From the IMG/VR virus record IMGVR_UViG_3300035698_035307, positions 1 through 64,000 of that record: a stretch of 64,000 nucleotides of DNA. One strand, 5' to 3'. The notes under the pieces are model-generated. The model searched no databases and had not been told where the DNA came from. It worked only from the letters and a program-made list of their open reading frames with translations. A program made the position numbers and the translations under genes. Source of the DNA: a virus. Of the stretch, positions 31,268 through 40,526 are shown piece after piece (within the stretch, counting starts at the first letter, position 1; each line of letters begins with the position of its first letter).

Positions 31268-31585
31268 TTACTTAAAAACCTTCTTAATGCCTTTAACTAA
31301 GTCTTTCTGGTCAGTTATCTCACCAAGCTTAGTGCTAGTTTTAAAATCGTTCCAATATACAACGCCACTTAGAACGTTGATAGAGATATAATCTTCACCT
31401 TTTTTGAACTGCACAACTAAATCAATTGATGCATCCATTCCTGTATTATCTATTACAGGCTTAATAGTGCTATCAACTTCTGCAGGATATCCTGCTCCAT
31501 TGAATGCATCTAGTATCGTAGCAACCATATCAACACTCTTCTCTAAAAGAAATTGACTGTGTGATTCTGTTATAAGTTTACGCAT
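31268..31585 (-). CDS. Small protein between terminase and sheath genes, possible capsid-targeted
   Basis: A 105-residue alpha/beta protein of unknown function. The N-terminus KLITESHSQFLLEKSVD contains S-x-x-Q-F-L-L-E before K, a weaker version of the capsid-targeting pattern. The remainder (VATILDAFNGAGYPAEVD, then SIDLVVQFKKGEDYISINVL) looks like a small folded domain. It has its own GATAAATA motif 23 bases upstream, inside the terminase gene end. T4 has no gene at this site between 17 and 18. Confidence 0.5.
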   Translation of the reverse strand: MRKLITESHSQFLLEKSVDMVATILDAFNGAGYPAEVDSTIKPVIDNTGMDASIDLVVQFKKGEDYISINVLSGVVYWNDFKTSTKLGEITDQKDLVKGIKKVFK

Positions 31586-31607
31586 ATTATAATCTTCTTA
31601 TTTTATG

Positions 31608-31615
31608 TATTTATC
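31608..31615 (-). promoter_or_regulatory. Late-promoter-like octamer GATAAATA
   Basis: GATAAATACATAA on the minus strand, 23 bases before the ATG at 31585 and overlapping the last codons of the terminase gene. Confidence 0.45.
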
Positions 31616-33449
31616 CCTTCAATAGGTCGTAAATATCATAATGTAAATCTCCATCTGTTCTATCTTTTCCTTTATACAGAATTTCTTCCATATATTCATG
31701 AAGTTCATCATCTATAATATCTAACATTTCTTCAATAAAATCGGCATAATCTACTGTGTTCACAAACTCTGCACAATTGATAGATGACATAGCTAAATCA
31801 TCATTACCTGTTTGGCCACCATAACTACCGTTTGCTAGTTTACCAAATTTACTTATCTCGTATACTGTCATATGGTCTGTAAGCTCCATTCTATTGAGTT
31901 CTATAACCTTCTTAAAGTTTTGACATAAAATAGGTTTATTGTCTTTTTTAATTTTTAATCCGTAGTTTAACGTTTTTGCATCATGTCTGTGTTTAAATTT
32001 AACTACTGATTCCTCATCAAAATCATTTCTCTGTGGGAAGATAGTTGATAAGTATTTCATCATTACTGCACCGTATGCATTGTATTCTATGATAAGTTTT
32101 ACATTCTCTGAATAGAATAAGTCGTAGTTCAGTATATAAAGAACTTTAGCAAAATCTTCGATTCCATGTTCATTACTTGAGAATCGGCCTACTTGTTTCA
32201 GTTTAAAGAAGTCGTACATAGCTCCTGGACCATGCATCTCTTTAATTTCTTCTCTACTTAATGGAACTACTTGGAACATATTAATAACGGAATTGTCACC
32301 ACCATTACCTTCAGCTATATCAATACTGAACACCCAATAGTTACCTTCATTCTCAATTTGTTCAATATCAAAATTCGGATGCCATGTCAAATGATTCTTT
32401 ACATCAAGTGCTGCTTCATCAAATTCTTCAAACTCATGATAAACATAATGTCTCATATCCTTATCCATCTTCTTAAGAACTACTGCATTAAGAAGTAAAC
32501 TTGAAGATGCAATAAATTGGTTACCATATTGTCTATTGAAAGCTTCTTCACCTTTAATACCACCGCCAAGCATACCAACTTCACGTTCTTTCCAAGCATC
32601 ATCTCTTCCAGGTACTTGCCACCAATCTACTTTAAATGGATGGAACTCACTCTCGCCCTTCACTGCGGCATCATAAATTTCATAGAACTTATTATACCCG
32701 TTAGGTGTACTCGTTATTATAATTCTTGATATCTGAGATGAACTCAGAGTAGGGTAAACGTTCTCAAAGAATGATTCTACAATATTAGCTTGAACGTGTG
32801 CAAATTCATCAAGGAATAATAAGTGAATTGTAAATGAGATACCTGCTTTACCAGTTGTAGATTGACCTACTAAACGACAACCATTATCAAATTTCATATT
32901 GGTTACATCATACTTAAGAATACCTGGCTTCATAAACCAAGGGAGATTCTCAATAATAACTTTCGCTTTATCAATAATTTCTTTTGTTGTATCTAATTTG
33001 TTAGAAAGAATAAGAGCATTCTTATCAATATTGAATACTAAATACCATGCAATGAAAATAGCTGAGCAAATAGTTTTACCAATCTGTCTAGATGCAAGAC
33101 AAACGTTAAATCGATTGTCGCAAAATGTATCAAGCATTTCACCTTGATAATCTCTTAATTTAATGGTCTGTAAACCATCATCTGTCATTACAGTTGCATA
33201 TTTATTTGCAAAGTAATTAATATCTTTAGCACATTTCTTAAGTTCAGCTTTCTCTTCAGGTGTATAAGCCCAAGCAATGTTACCTTTCTTAAGTGTAGGA
33301 TTCCTATCATAGAATGGAGTGCCACCTTTTACTTTATAACCTTCATCAAGAGCTTTTACATATTCGCTAACCTTTTTAGTCGACCATACGTTTTTATCTT
33401 TTGATTTTATTTCACTTTCATCAAATTTAATTAGAAACTCGTTCCCCAT
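31611..33449 (-). CDS. gp17: Terminase large subunit, gp17-like
   Basis: A 612-residue packaging motor with ATPase and nuclease domains, which docks on the portal and cuts concatemers. Walker A is CLASRQIGKTICSA (about 116-129), Walker B LLFLDEFAHV (about 208-217), and a coupling motif ITSTPNG follows (about 247-253). The RNase-H-like nuclease has FSIDIAEGNGGDNSV (first Asp) and LIIEYNAYGAVMM. Length equals T4 gp17 (610). It lies 15 bases after the small-subunit gene. Confidence 0.93.
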   Translation of the reverse strand: MGNEFLIKFDESEIKSKDKNVWSTKKVSEYVKALDEGYKVKGGTPFYDRNPTLKKGNIAWAYTPEEKAELKKCAKDINYFANKYATVMTDDGLQTIKLRDYQGEMLDTFCDNRFNVCLASRQIGKTICSAIFIAWYLVFNIDKNALILSNKLDTTKEIIDKAKVIIENLPWFMKPGILKYDVTNMKFDNGCRLVGQSTTGKAGISFTIHLLFLDEFAHVQANIVESFFENVYPTLSSSQISRIIITSTPNGYNKFYEIYDAAVKGESEFHPFKVDWWQVPGRDDAWKEREVGMLGGGIKGEEAFNRQYGNQFIASSSLLLNAVVLKKMDKDMRHYVYHEFEEFDEAALDVKNHLTWHPNFDIEQIENEGNYWVFSIDIAEGNGGDNSVINMFQVVPLSREEIKEMHGPGAMYDFFKLKQVGRFSSNEHGIEDFAKVLYILNYDLFYSENVKLIIEYNAYGAVMMKYLSTIFPQRNDFDEESVVKFKHRHDAKTLNYGLKIKKDNKPILCQNFKKVIELNRMELTDHMTVYEISKFGKLANGSYGGQTGNDDLAMSSINCAEFVNTVDYADFIEEMLDIIDDELHEYMEEILYKGKDRTDGDLHYDIYDLLKG

Positions 33450-33464
33450 AATAATTCTTTCTTT

Positions 33465-34175
33465 TTACTCTTCGATGTCATCAGAAAATCCATTCTTACT
33501 ACCTTCTTCAATAGCATCATCATAACCACTTTTTCCTGCGTCACCGTAGTCGCTTTCTTCCAGCTCTACTATAGTTTCTTGTTTAAGTTCACCTTGAAGT
33601 TCCTGCATCAAACCCTTTGTACCTCTAAAGACTGTCTGGTCTTCTTCGTCATCATCGGTTGATTTTAATTTCTTCTGAGATTTACTTACATCACTGTATA
33701 CTTCTAAGTCTCTTGATAGTTTCTTAGTAGCTTCTTCAGCTGCCATTACATATAAGGTCTGACTCTTAATCATATCTAATTGTGACCTTTGTAAAGTAGC
33801 AAGTACTTCAAACATTCTTGGTGATAATTCTCCACCGTCTATTTGTCCTAATAATGTTGTTATTGCTCGCTCTCCTGTTTCCATAAGGAATATTAGTTGA
33901 GTAAGTTCCATCTCTTTCAGCTTTAAATTAGCTGTGATGTATTCTTCATGTTCAATTATGTTCTCGCTTAAATAAAACCTAAGCATTTGATGTAGAGTTT
34001 TCTTTGCTTTAATCTCAGACTTACTCTTAATATCAACATAATCATGTCTAATTCTATTACTTACAGGCGGCAAACTTTCACCAGGTCCTAAATCAATATC
34101 ATCGTCATTGATGAGAGAATCTAAAGAATCTCTTATCTGGTTAGTTTGTTCTGTATTATTGTTCTTCTTCGCCAT
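33465..34175 (-). CDS. gp16: Terminase small subunit, gp16-like
   Basis: A 236-residue protein, called from its place directly upstream of the large subunit and its composition. The N-terminal 60 residues are acidic and polar. The core (about 60-170) is predicted as long helices (HQMLRFYLSENIIEHEEYIT, LKEMELTQLIFLMETGERAI), consistent with the coiled-coil oligomerisation domain of gp16. The C-terminus is acidic. T4 gp16 has 164 residues. It would recognise DNA and regulate the motor. Confidence 0.65.
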   Translation of the reverse strand: MAKKNNNTEQTNQIRDSLDSLINDDDIDLGPGESLPPVSNRIRHDYVDIKSKSEIKAKKTLHQMLRFYLSENIIEHEEYITANLKLKEMELTQLIFLMETGERAITTLLGQIDGGELSPRMFEVLATLQRSQLDMIKSQTLYVMAAEEATKKLSRDLEVYSDVSKSQKKLKSTDDDEEDQTVFRGTKGLMQELQGELKQETIVELEESDYGDAGKSGYDDAIEEGSKNGFSDDIEE

Positions 34176-34198
34176 ATTATTAGTTTATAGTAGTATTG

Positions 34199-34206
34199 TA
34201 TATATC
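34199..34206 (-). promoter_or_regulatory. Late-promoter-like octamer GATATATA
   Basis: GATATATACAA on the minus strand, 24 bases before the ATG at 34175 of the terminase operon. Confidence 0.55.
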
Positions 34207-34218
34207 AAAAACTCCAAG

Positions 34219-36198
34219 TTATCTTGGATTGGTTAATTTCAGCATTCTTTGTTGAGGTTGAGCATTGTCTACAAGTAAGGCCATTTGAGTATCACGCACT
34301 ACAAATTGATTCAATACAGCTGAATGTTGTTCTTCATCTATAGCTGTTTCGAATATTCTGAAATTAGTCAAATATACTGGGCCACCAAGTAGCATCCAAC
34401 TATCATTAGAATCTATTGTAATTGGAGCAGATATTGTTTTTACTTCAGAGAACTTAAGTTCAAGTGTAGTATCTTGTGCTTGTGGTCTTGTATTCTGTAA
34501 TGGTTTATCAAGTTCATACAAATATAAGGCTAATTGATTAAACTCATTATTCAGACTGTAAACAACTGAGTACCACTTATCAGTATCGAACTTATCAAGT
34601 TCATTTGAAATATCGTATAAATATGTTGTATCATTTATCTTCACAACAATGTTACCATTCATGATTTTAAAGTACATTCCATCATTACCACCCTCTTGAT
34701 TGTAACCATAAATTGGAATTGCTATCTCTTTAAATAAACTCCTAGGTGATGTAAGAACGACCGCTGTGTCGAATGTTTCGTTTATTGTAAAATTATTAAT
34801 GTCTATAATTTCTTTAACTCTTCTTAAGCCATCATACATTCCAGTACCAGTCAAGTCTATTGTATCACCAACATCATATCTATGTTTCTGACTAGTTGTT
34901 ATTTGAGCGTAACCTGTATTATCTACAATGTCAGTAATAGTCTTAAGTTTTATTTTAGGACCATCTGTAACTTCTGGTACCCATTTGAACCAAAATGTAA
35001 AAGCTCTATTATCAGAAGTTTCAATCTTGTTCGGTAACCTATACTTAACTGCAAGTGTAGTATTATCTACTTGGCTTAAATCATAATAATGTTTGCTTAC
35101 GATTGTCCAGTTGTTGTTTAAGTTATAATCAGTTATAAGTAAATCTACGTTTAAGTCACTTCTTACGAAGTCATTAGCTTCTGTACCGATTGTCTTATAT
35201 TGTTGAGGCTTAGTAACTTGTTCGTACTCATCTTGTTTCGTTTCTCCGAAGACATCATCTACACTTACTACTAAGTCTTTAAGTTCTTGTTCTTCTACAC
35301 TTAAGCTATCAGCCCAAGATACATTTTCTCTATCTTCCCATTTCGTTAGTTTAACTCTCCAATATGTATACTGGTTATTATATTCATCAGCTAATGAAAC
35401 TGAATTTACTTGGAACATTTTATCAATACGAGGAATGTAAACGTAATCTCTTTCCTTTGGCATTGTTCTAGCTCCAAATGCTTCATGGAACGGTTGATAC
35501 ATCATATGAACTTCAAAACCTTCAAATCCCATACCATCAACGGCATTGAATTGAATCTCTTCAGTTGGAAATTCATTGTCTGGTACCATTATTTTGATTT
35601 CTTCTACGGCAGTTACTGAATGTAATGTATATTCACCTAAGATTGTATCTTCTGTTCTTATTTTTGGGTCTACTTTATAATACTTAACACAGTGTCCAAA
35701 TATGTCATTCACTAGATTTCCTAATTGATTGTACATGTTATTAGCTGGTCCTAAATCATATGGGTTAAATAAGTTGTCACCACAATTATCACATACTGTG
35801 AGGTTAGGTACACCATTATTATCCCAGGGGTCTTCGCAACATACAGTCTGAACTACTTGTTCTACTATACCTGCTTCAGTTTCTGCTTCTAATCCAATAG
35901 AAACAAATTCAAGTTCGTGACCTGTATCTAATTCACAAGCTTCATACTTATATTCAATCCAAAAATCATTTGCTGGATTAAGAACAAGATTCTGTAAAGC
36001 TATATCAGTTAAAGGCATGAACTCAGAGAAATTCTTATTATCAGTAGACCATCTAAAATATCTACAGAAATAGTTTTGAGTATCTTCTCCAATAGTTTCG
36101 TCTTCATAACCATTGATTTGAGTTAGACATTCATATGGTGAAACGAGTTTTATAACTATTGCATCACCAGCTTCATTTACTTTAGTACCATCTACCAT
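34219..36198 (-). CDS. Large virion structural protein with C-terminal LamG-like domain
   Basis: A 659-residue protein, probably part of the neck, baseplate or fibres. The first 150 residues are beta-rich with YFCRYFRWSTDNKNFSEF and a cysteine cluster (QTVCCEDPW, VCDNCGDN). The middle part has VHMMYQPFHEAFGARTMPKE and DYVYIPRIDKMFQVNSVS, a block I associate with structural proteins of other large phages. Residues about 400-630 look like a laminin-G/concanavalin jelly roll (DKWYSVVYSLNNEFNQLALY, VYLTNFRIFE), which may bind glycans. It overlaps the holin-like gene by one base. Confidence 0.6.
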   Translation of the reverse strand: MVDGTKVNEAGDAIVIKLVSPYECLTQINGYEDETIGEDTQNYFCRYFRWSTDNKNFSEFMPLTDIALQNLVLNPANDFWIEYKYEACELDTGHELEFVSIGLEAETEAGIVEQVVQTVCCEDPWDNNGVPNLTVCDNCGDNLFNPYDLGPANNMYNQLGNLVNDIFGHCVKYYKVDPKIRTEDTILGEYTLHSVTAVEEIKIMVPDNEFPTEEIQFNAVDGMGFEGFEVHMMYQPFHEAFGARTMPKERDYVYIPRIDKMFQVNSVSLADEYNNQYTYWRVKLTKWEDRENVSWADSLSVEEQELKDLVVSVDDVFGETKQDEYEQVTKPQQYKTIGTEANDFVRSDLNVDLLITDYNLNNNWTIVSKHYYDLSQVDNTTLAVKYRLPNKIETSDNRAFTFWFKWVPEVTDGPKIKLKTITDIVDNTGYAQITTSQKHRYDVGDTIDLTGTGMYDGLRRVKEIIDINNFTINETFDTAVVLTSPRSLFKEIAIPIYGYNQEGGNDGMYFKIMNGNIVVKINDTTYLYDISNELDKFDTDKWYSVVYSLNNEFNQLALYLYELDKPLQNTRPQAQDTTLELKFSEVKTISAPITIDSNDSWMLLGGPVYLTNFRIFETAIDEEQHSAVLNQFVVRDTQMALLVDNAQPQQRMLKLTNPR

Positions 36199-36662
36199 TA
36201 TTCTTCATTATTTTCTTTTTCCTCGGCAGGTTTAGTTGCCGTCTCAGCAGTTTTCTTTGGAAGCTTTGGCAACGTAGCTGAAGGTTCTCCGCTAGTTCTC
36301 AAGTGCTGTCCTAAGACATACAGCGCTATGAACCCAGACAGTGCAGTAAAATAAGCTGCAAGTTGAGTTAAATCTGTTTTGCTGATGATTCCATAGGTGC
36401 CAGCGATTAACCACATTGCCATACAGGTATATGTAACTAATTCTCTTTTTGATTTTGGGAATAAACCAGTTGGGTCTTGTGATTTCTTCATAGTTTCTGA
36501 TGCAATATAAGTACCTACGTAAGTTGTAAGTGATGCAAAAAACCATGAGGCTTGTGACCAAGTGGTATCGTACCAAGCAGCTAAACTGCCCAGTAATAGC
36601 CATAATAATATAACGACGTATATCATTTTAACTCTTTTACTAAAATAAGATTTTTTTGACAT
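36198..36662 (-). CDS. Holin-like membrane protein
   Basis: A 154-residue protein with four hydrophobic helices (about 13-31, 36-56, 76-92 and 98-118) and a charged, Lys/Glu/Pro-rich C-terminal tail of about 30 residues. Size and topology suit a holin or another pore-forming membrane protein, though no family motif is recognised. Support comes from regulation: a hairpin with a late-promoter-like motif in its loop covers the start region (36664-36700), the arrangement T4 uses for lysozyme. The endolysin is 34 kb away. ATG at 36662 is preceded by AGAGAT, a possible ribosome-binding site inside the stem. Confidence 0.55.
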   Translation of the reverse strand: MSKKSYFSKRVKMIYVVILLWLLLGSLAAWYDTTWSQASWFFASLTTYVGTYIASETMKKSQDPTGLFPKSKRELVTYTCMAMWLIAGTYGIISKTDLTQLAAYFTALSGFIALYVLGQHLRTSGEPSATLPKLPKKTAETATKPAEEKENNEE

Positions 36663-36663
36663 A

Positions 36664-36700
36664 TCTCTGGCGCCTTTTGTTTATTTATCGGCGCAAGAGA
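36664..36700 (-). promoter_or_regulatory. Hairpin with late-promoter motif in its loop, covering a start site
   Basis: On the minus strand TCTCT-T-GCGCC pairs with GGCGC-C-AGAGA (10 pairs, one mismatch) around a 15-base loop that reads GATAAATAAACAAAA. The downstream stem arm contains AGAGA just before ATG 36662. RNA from further upstream would fold and hide the start. RNA initiated from the loop promoter (expected near 36676) would lack the first arm and stay open. Confidence 0.6.
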
Positions 36701-36707
36701 ATTAAAG

Positions 36708-37397
36708 TTATTTCGGGTAGTCTGTAATAAGTATACAGGTGGGATTGTCCATTTCTATTTTAGGATTTATCAATTCAGATACGAGTTCTAAAATAAATGT
36801 ATAGCGGTCGACCTCAGCTGATTCTACACCAACTAATTCTACGAAGAGGTCAATTTTAGTTAAAAAATCCATTGTATTGATATGTACATAAGGTGGGCCC
36901 TTTCTGAACAAATCTTTTGGCATTAATCCAATATCTATTAAAAATCTATTGAATATTTTCAGCTCTGCAGAATCTAAATGAGTAGGAAAGTCAAGTATTG
37001 AATGAATTACTTTGAAGTCAAAGTTGATAACAGGAGTACCTTCTGGACCATTTGGCCATAAAAGTCTCGATGTATTTTTAGCTTCTGAAACATTTACTGT
37101 GAAATATCTCAAATTTGAATATCTTTCAAGTAGTTCACTTATAAAGTAGATGCTATTGACCTTCTTTGAAAACTCCATAGGTGTTGATGTTTTAATATCA
37201 TCTAAAATACCCTTTAAGTTCTCATCAATCACAGCCCTCATATCCCATGAACTTACTGTAAACTTATTTTCAGATTCTACTCTGTAATACAAAGAGTTCT
37301 GTTTGATAATTGAAAGTAATTTCTGGTCAAAATAATTGTTCTTGAAAAGGGTAATATTCATAAGAACTGGTACATCAGATTGATATTGTTCATTCAT
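36708..37397 (-). CDS. Hypothetical protein downstream of the clamp loader genes
   Basis: A 229-residue protein of unknown function. It has an alpha/beta pattern with LMNITLFKNNYFDQKLLSII, FISELLERYSNLRYFTVN and FNRFLIDIGLMPKDLF. No catalytic motif is evident. Its start overlaps the gp62-like gene by 8 bases, so it is translated with replication genes rather than with the structural genes that follow. Confidence 0.6.
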   Translation of the reverse strand: MNEQYQSDVPVLMNITLFKNNYFDQKLLSIIKQNSLYYRVESENKFTVSSWDMRAVIDENLKGILDDIKTSTPMEFSKKVNSIYFISELLERYSNLRYFTVNVSEAKNTSRLLWPNGPEGTPVINFDFKVIHSILDFPTHLDSAELKIFNRFLIDIGLMPKDLFRKGPPYVHINTMDFLTKIDLFVELVGVESAEVDRYTFILELVSELINPKIEMDNPTCILITDYPK

Positions 37398-37902
37398 GCT
37401 CTTCTATAGTTTTTTCTATTCTTTCTAACTCTTCTAATATTTCTTCTTTATAAAATTTCATTGCATCATTAAAATCTCTTCTGCTTATCTTTTGCTTTCT
37501 TAAATAGAATACGATTGTATCTTCAGATGGGACAAATTTTGATTTAGTCTTCTCTTCTTTTACTTTCTTAGTTTTTGTCCAAACCCATTGTGGTGTACGA
37601 TTATATTTACCACCAACAAGATGCCATAGATTTGTTACTGCTACAGGATTGATTTTATTTATATTAAACCTCTCAGCTGTTTCTGGATATCTTATGGCCA
37701 TAAACCTGTTCATCATAAAACGATGCTTCTTCTTTTGATAGTTAGTTGCATCTTTATATTTAGGGTTATTACCAAAGAATATCTTAGTAAAATTAAAAAG
37801 CTTGTCATAATCATCCGGAGATGATTTGACTTTAACTTTCTTTTCTTTTACAACTTTTGGTTTCTTTACTCTTGGCTTTCTAGCCTTCTTTTCTTTTGCC
37901 AT
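37390..37902 (-). CDS. Possible clamp loader small subunit (gp62-like)
   Basis: A 170-residue protein. The first 25 residues are almost all Lys, Arg, Pro and Val. The core HRFMMNRFMAIRYPETAERF, with NPVAVTNLWH, RTPQWVWTKTKK and DTIVFYLRKQKISRRDF, broadly resembles the N-R-x-x-S...N...KRFSKW pattern and the C-terminal helices of gp62 from T4-type phages. The position supports it: gp44 is two genes upstream in the same operon. T4 gp62 has 187 residues. The similarity is faint and needs profile confirmation. Confidence 0.42.
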   Translation of the reverse strand: MAKEKKARKPRVKKPKVVKEKKVKVKSSPDDYDKLFNFTKIFFGNNPKYKDATNYQKKKHRFMMNRFMAIRYPETAERFNINKINPVAVTNLWHLVGGKYNRTPQWVWTKTKKVKEEKTKSKFVPSEDTIVFYLRKQKISRRDFNDAMKFYKEEILEELERIEKTIEEHE

Positions 37903-39110
37903 TAAAATAAACTTTTAATGTTTTTTGGTGGTCCTGCAATTGACCTAGTTTTTTGTACGATTGCATAGTCAGTTCCTTCAAGTATTAATCTATTTGATGT
38001 TACACCTGCAAAGTTACTTAGACGTGACTTATGGTCATCTTTAATTAATTCGAACATTGAACGTTGAATTGCATCTGGTACAGTTTCAACATGTAAAAGT
38101 ATCAAATCGATATTATGTTCAAGTCTGGCCATTATAGAAGCTTCAGTATAATTAACTCCCATTACTTCTTTTATAAATCTAACAAGGTCTTGCTTATAAG
38201 ATTCATTAAAAAGATATGTTGAAGAGAACCTTCGGTTCTTTTTCTTGAATAAAGCTAAAATCTCTTGAGCTTTCTTTTCACTTATTTTGAAATTCTTTTC
38301 ACCGTTTTTAGATGGTTTAAGACATACTGATTCTACGTTGTCACCTTTATCTCCTGTAAGTATTTTAATTAATACAAATTCATCACAGAATATCTTTTCT
38401 ACTTTAAGACTTCCTTTCGTTACAAGTCCTTTAAGCAATTGTTTCTTACTTTGACCCATCAGTTCTTCGTCTGCAGCATCCATCATATCTAAGAAGTCAA
38501 TTTCTCCCATATCTTCTTCGTCTTCTGCAAGTTCTAACCATTTGTCAAATCCTGGGTATACACCAATTCTATGTCTGGTGTTATCATACCAAAGTGAGAA
38601 TGCTTCTGTTGCATTATTGTAACTAACAAGTTGAAGTAAATCTTTATCGCCAGTCCACATTATACAGTCTTCACCTAATGAATTTAAGTAAGTTGACCAT
38701 GCAAAAATCATGTCATCACCTTCAGCTCCTGCTACTTTCTCAACAATGATACCTTTATCTTCAAGAATACCTTCAAATGTTTTCATTATACCGTGAACAT
38801 TCTTCCAGTGAATACTGGCATCTGGTTTACGATTTGCTTTGTAAGTAGAATCATAGTCTTTACGCCATGATTTTGAATCGACTACGAATACGATTCTGGT
38901 AACGATATCTTGAAATTTACGTACTTCACTTGCAAAATCCATTGCGAGTTTCTGCATGAAAGCTTTCATCTCCTTTTCAGATGCCATTAATTGAGTGCTA
39001 ATTGTCTTACCATCAATTACTATAGCTGTCTTCTTAGGTTTAGGCATTACATGTAGCCTACTGTATATAAAGTAATTACCGTCAATTACTAATGTTGTTT
39101 CTTTTCCCAT
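37902..39110 (-). CDS. rnh: RNase H / 5'-3' FEN-type nuclease
   Basis: A 402-residue flap-endonuclease-family protein like T4 RNase H, which removes Okazaki primers. Acidic metal-binding motifs are VIDGNYFIYS (near the N-terminus), SKSWRKDYDSTYKANR (helical arch lysines and arginines), AGAEGDDMIFAW, WTGDKDLLQLVS and ILTGDKGDNVESV. It is about 100 residues longer than T4 RNase H, partly from an acidic insert (AEDEEDMGEIDFLDMMDAAD). ATG at 39110 is chosen over TTG 39137, because the motif strand begins immediately after it. It overlaps the gp62-like gene by one base. Confidence 0.88.
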   Translation of the reverse strand: MGKETTLVIDGNYFIYSRLHVMPKPKKTAIVIDGKTISTQLMASEKEMKAFMQKLAMDFASEVRKFQDIVTRIVFVVDSKSWRKDYDSTYKANRKPDASIHWKNVHGIMKTFEGILEDKGIIVEKVAGAEGDDMIFAWSTYLNSLGEDCIMWTGDKDLLQLVSYNNATEAFSLWYDNTRHRIGVYPGFDKWLELAEDEEDMGEIDFLDMMDAADEELMGQSKKQLLKGLVTKGSLKVEKIFCDEFVLIKILTGDKGDNVESVCLKPSKNGEKNFKISEKKAQEILALFKKKNRRFSSTYLFNESYKQDLVRFIKEVMGVNYTEASIMARLEHNIDLILLHVETVPDAIQRSMFELIKDDHKSRLSNFAGVTSNRLILEGTDYAIVQKTRSIAGPPKNIKSLF

Positions 39111-39158
39111 ACTAAATCTTATTTTTAAATATAACAATTAAATTCGCCTTTCCAAAGT

Positions 39159-40121
39159 TTAGGCATCATTAATTATTGATTGAATTGAATAAACAAGAGA
39201 AAGCATCGTAATGACTGGGTCTATAACATGAACTCTCTGATGTTGATGTTCTGCAACTGTAATGATGATTTGTGGAATGAACTTAGCTGCCTGTTTTCTT
39301 TCCATTTCAATATATTCAATAAATTCATTACCAAGAACTGATAATACGTCATCAGTCCTGTTAGCATACTCTGACACTAAGAATTTATAATTCACAACTG
39401 GGTCTATATTATTGAAAACAAGTTCGAACAAGTCTTTATAAACTCCATGGAATTTCTTTATATTGTCCATCGTAATTCTATCAACCCCTTCATGGATATA
39501 ACCATTAAGCTTTTGTAGAATACTTCTAAAATCTGGAAAGTACTTCTTAACAAATTCAACTAGCGCTTCTTTATCAATTGCTACACCTTCTTTTTTACAA
39601 ATCTCATAAAGTCTCTTCATGTACTTAAGTTGCAGCTTCTTAGACTCTTCATTATCAAAGTCAAAGTTGAAGTTCTCAAATCGAGACTGTACTGCTTCAG
39701 GTAACTTATTGATATAGTTTGTGGTTGCAATGAACCTACTATTATTTTTAAACCTATCCATAGTACCTTTAAGTGCTTTGAAAAACTGTTCCGATACTCC
39801 GTCAATTTCATCAAGAATAACTATCTTAATTCTACTCTTACCGCCCATGATATCGGCAGTTGAACAGAAGTTAGTTATTTTTGTACGAATTACATCAACA
39901 CTAGTTTCATCAGATGCATTAATATAGATGTAAGGCAAATCAAAATGCTTACATAATGCAAACGCAGATGATGTCTTACCATTACCTGGTGAGCCATGAA
40001 ATAAAAAGTCTTGATACGGGCCTTTATATAATTTTTCCAGAATCCTTTCTGGGAGAATAAGTTCTTCTAAGTTATTAGGTTGATATTTCTTAATAAGAAC
40101 TGTGCTATTAAAATCTCTCAT
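39159..40121 (-). CDS. gp44: Sliding clamp loader ATPase, gp44-like
   Basis: A 320-residue AAA+ clamp loader subunit. Walker A is FHGSPGNGKTSSAFAL (41-56), Walker B IKIVILDEIDGV (about 98-109), sensor 1 FIATTNYINKLP (about 129-140) and the SRF arginine finger VQSRFENF. The C-terminal collar domain is helical. It opens the trimeric clamp gp45 and loads it on primed DNA. Size matches T4 gp44 (319). First gene of the operon continuing through RNase H, with only an 81-base divergent region upstream. Confidence 0.93.
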   Translation of the reverse strand: MRDFNSTVLIKKYQPNNLEELILPERILEKLYKGPYQDFLFHGSPGNGKTSSAFALCKHFDLPYIYINASDETSVDVIRTKITNFCSTADIMGGKSRIKIVILDEIDGVSEQFFKALKGTMDRFKNNSRFIATTNYINKLPEAVQSRFENFNFDFDNEESKKLQLKYMKRLYEICKKEGVAIDKEALVEFVKKYFPDFRSILQKLNGYIHEGVDRITMDNIKKFHGVYKDLFELVFNNIDPVVNYKFLVSEYANRTDDVLSVLGNEFIEYIEMERKQAAKFIPQIIITVAEHQHQRVHVIDPVITMLSLVYSIQSIINDA

Positions 40122-40167
40122 ATGTTTTATTATTTGTTTATTATACTAATTCCTAATTATAAGTTTC

Positions 40168-40177
40168 AATATATAAA
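40168..40177 (+). promoter_or_regulatory. Plus-strand late-promoter-like motif AATATATAAA
   Basis: AATATATAAATAA about 26 bases before the ATG at 40203. It contains TATAAATA, the T4 late consensus, and is the only example on the plus strand, matching the only plus-strand genes. Confidence 0.6.
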
Positions 40178-40202
40178 TAAAGTGCTTAAATAATAATTTT
40201 CT

Positions 40203-40526
40203 ATGACTAAGATAAAATTTAAAGTATTATCATTTGACGGATTTATCAGCGAAAGTTTATCTGGTTTAAAATCTGCGAAAGATAAGAAGAACAAAGCTGC
40301 TTCAAGAGCAGGTGATTTAGAAGGACGTTCTGAAAAGAACCAAGCTAAATATGTTTTCTATGATGACAAAGAGAAATATGAAAAGAAACATCTGAAACTT
40401 CAGAATGATATCAAAGCTGAAGATGATAAAGTACAAAAGGAAAAACTTAGAGCAGAACTTAATAATCTCAAAAAAGAATGGAAGACAGAGCAAGCGAAAT
40501 ACAAAAGCGCAATAAAAGCAATGTAA
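40203..40526 (+). CDS. Internal head protein with capsid-targeting N-terminus
   Basis: A 107-residue, very Lys-rich helical protein. The N-terminus KFKVLSFDGFISESLSG (5-21) matches the T4 capsid-targeting pattern with a site I-S-E before S. After cleavage a basic coiled-coil-like protein of about 90 residues remains, similar in kind to T4 internal proteins IPI-IPIII. It is probably packaged and injected with the DNA, where it may bind DNA or block a host defence. Transcribed on the plus strand from its own late-type promoter. Confidence 0.68.
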   Translation: MTKIKFKVLSFDGFISESLSGLKSAKDKKNKAASRAGDLEGRSEKNQAKYVFYDDKEKYEKKHLKLQNDIKAEDDKVQKEKLRAELNNLKKEWKTEQAKYKSAIKAM

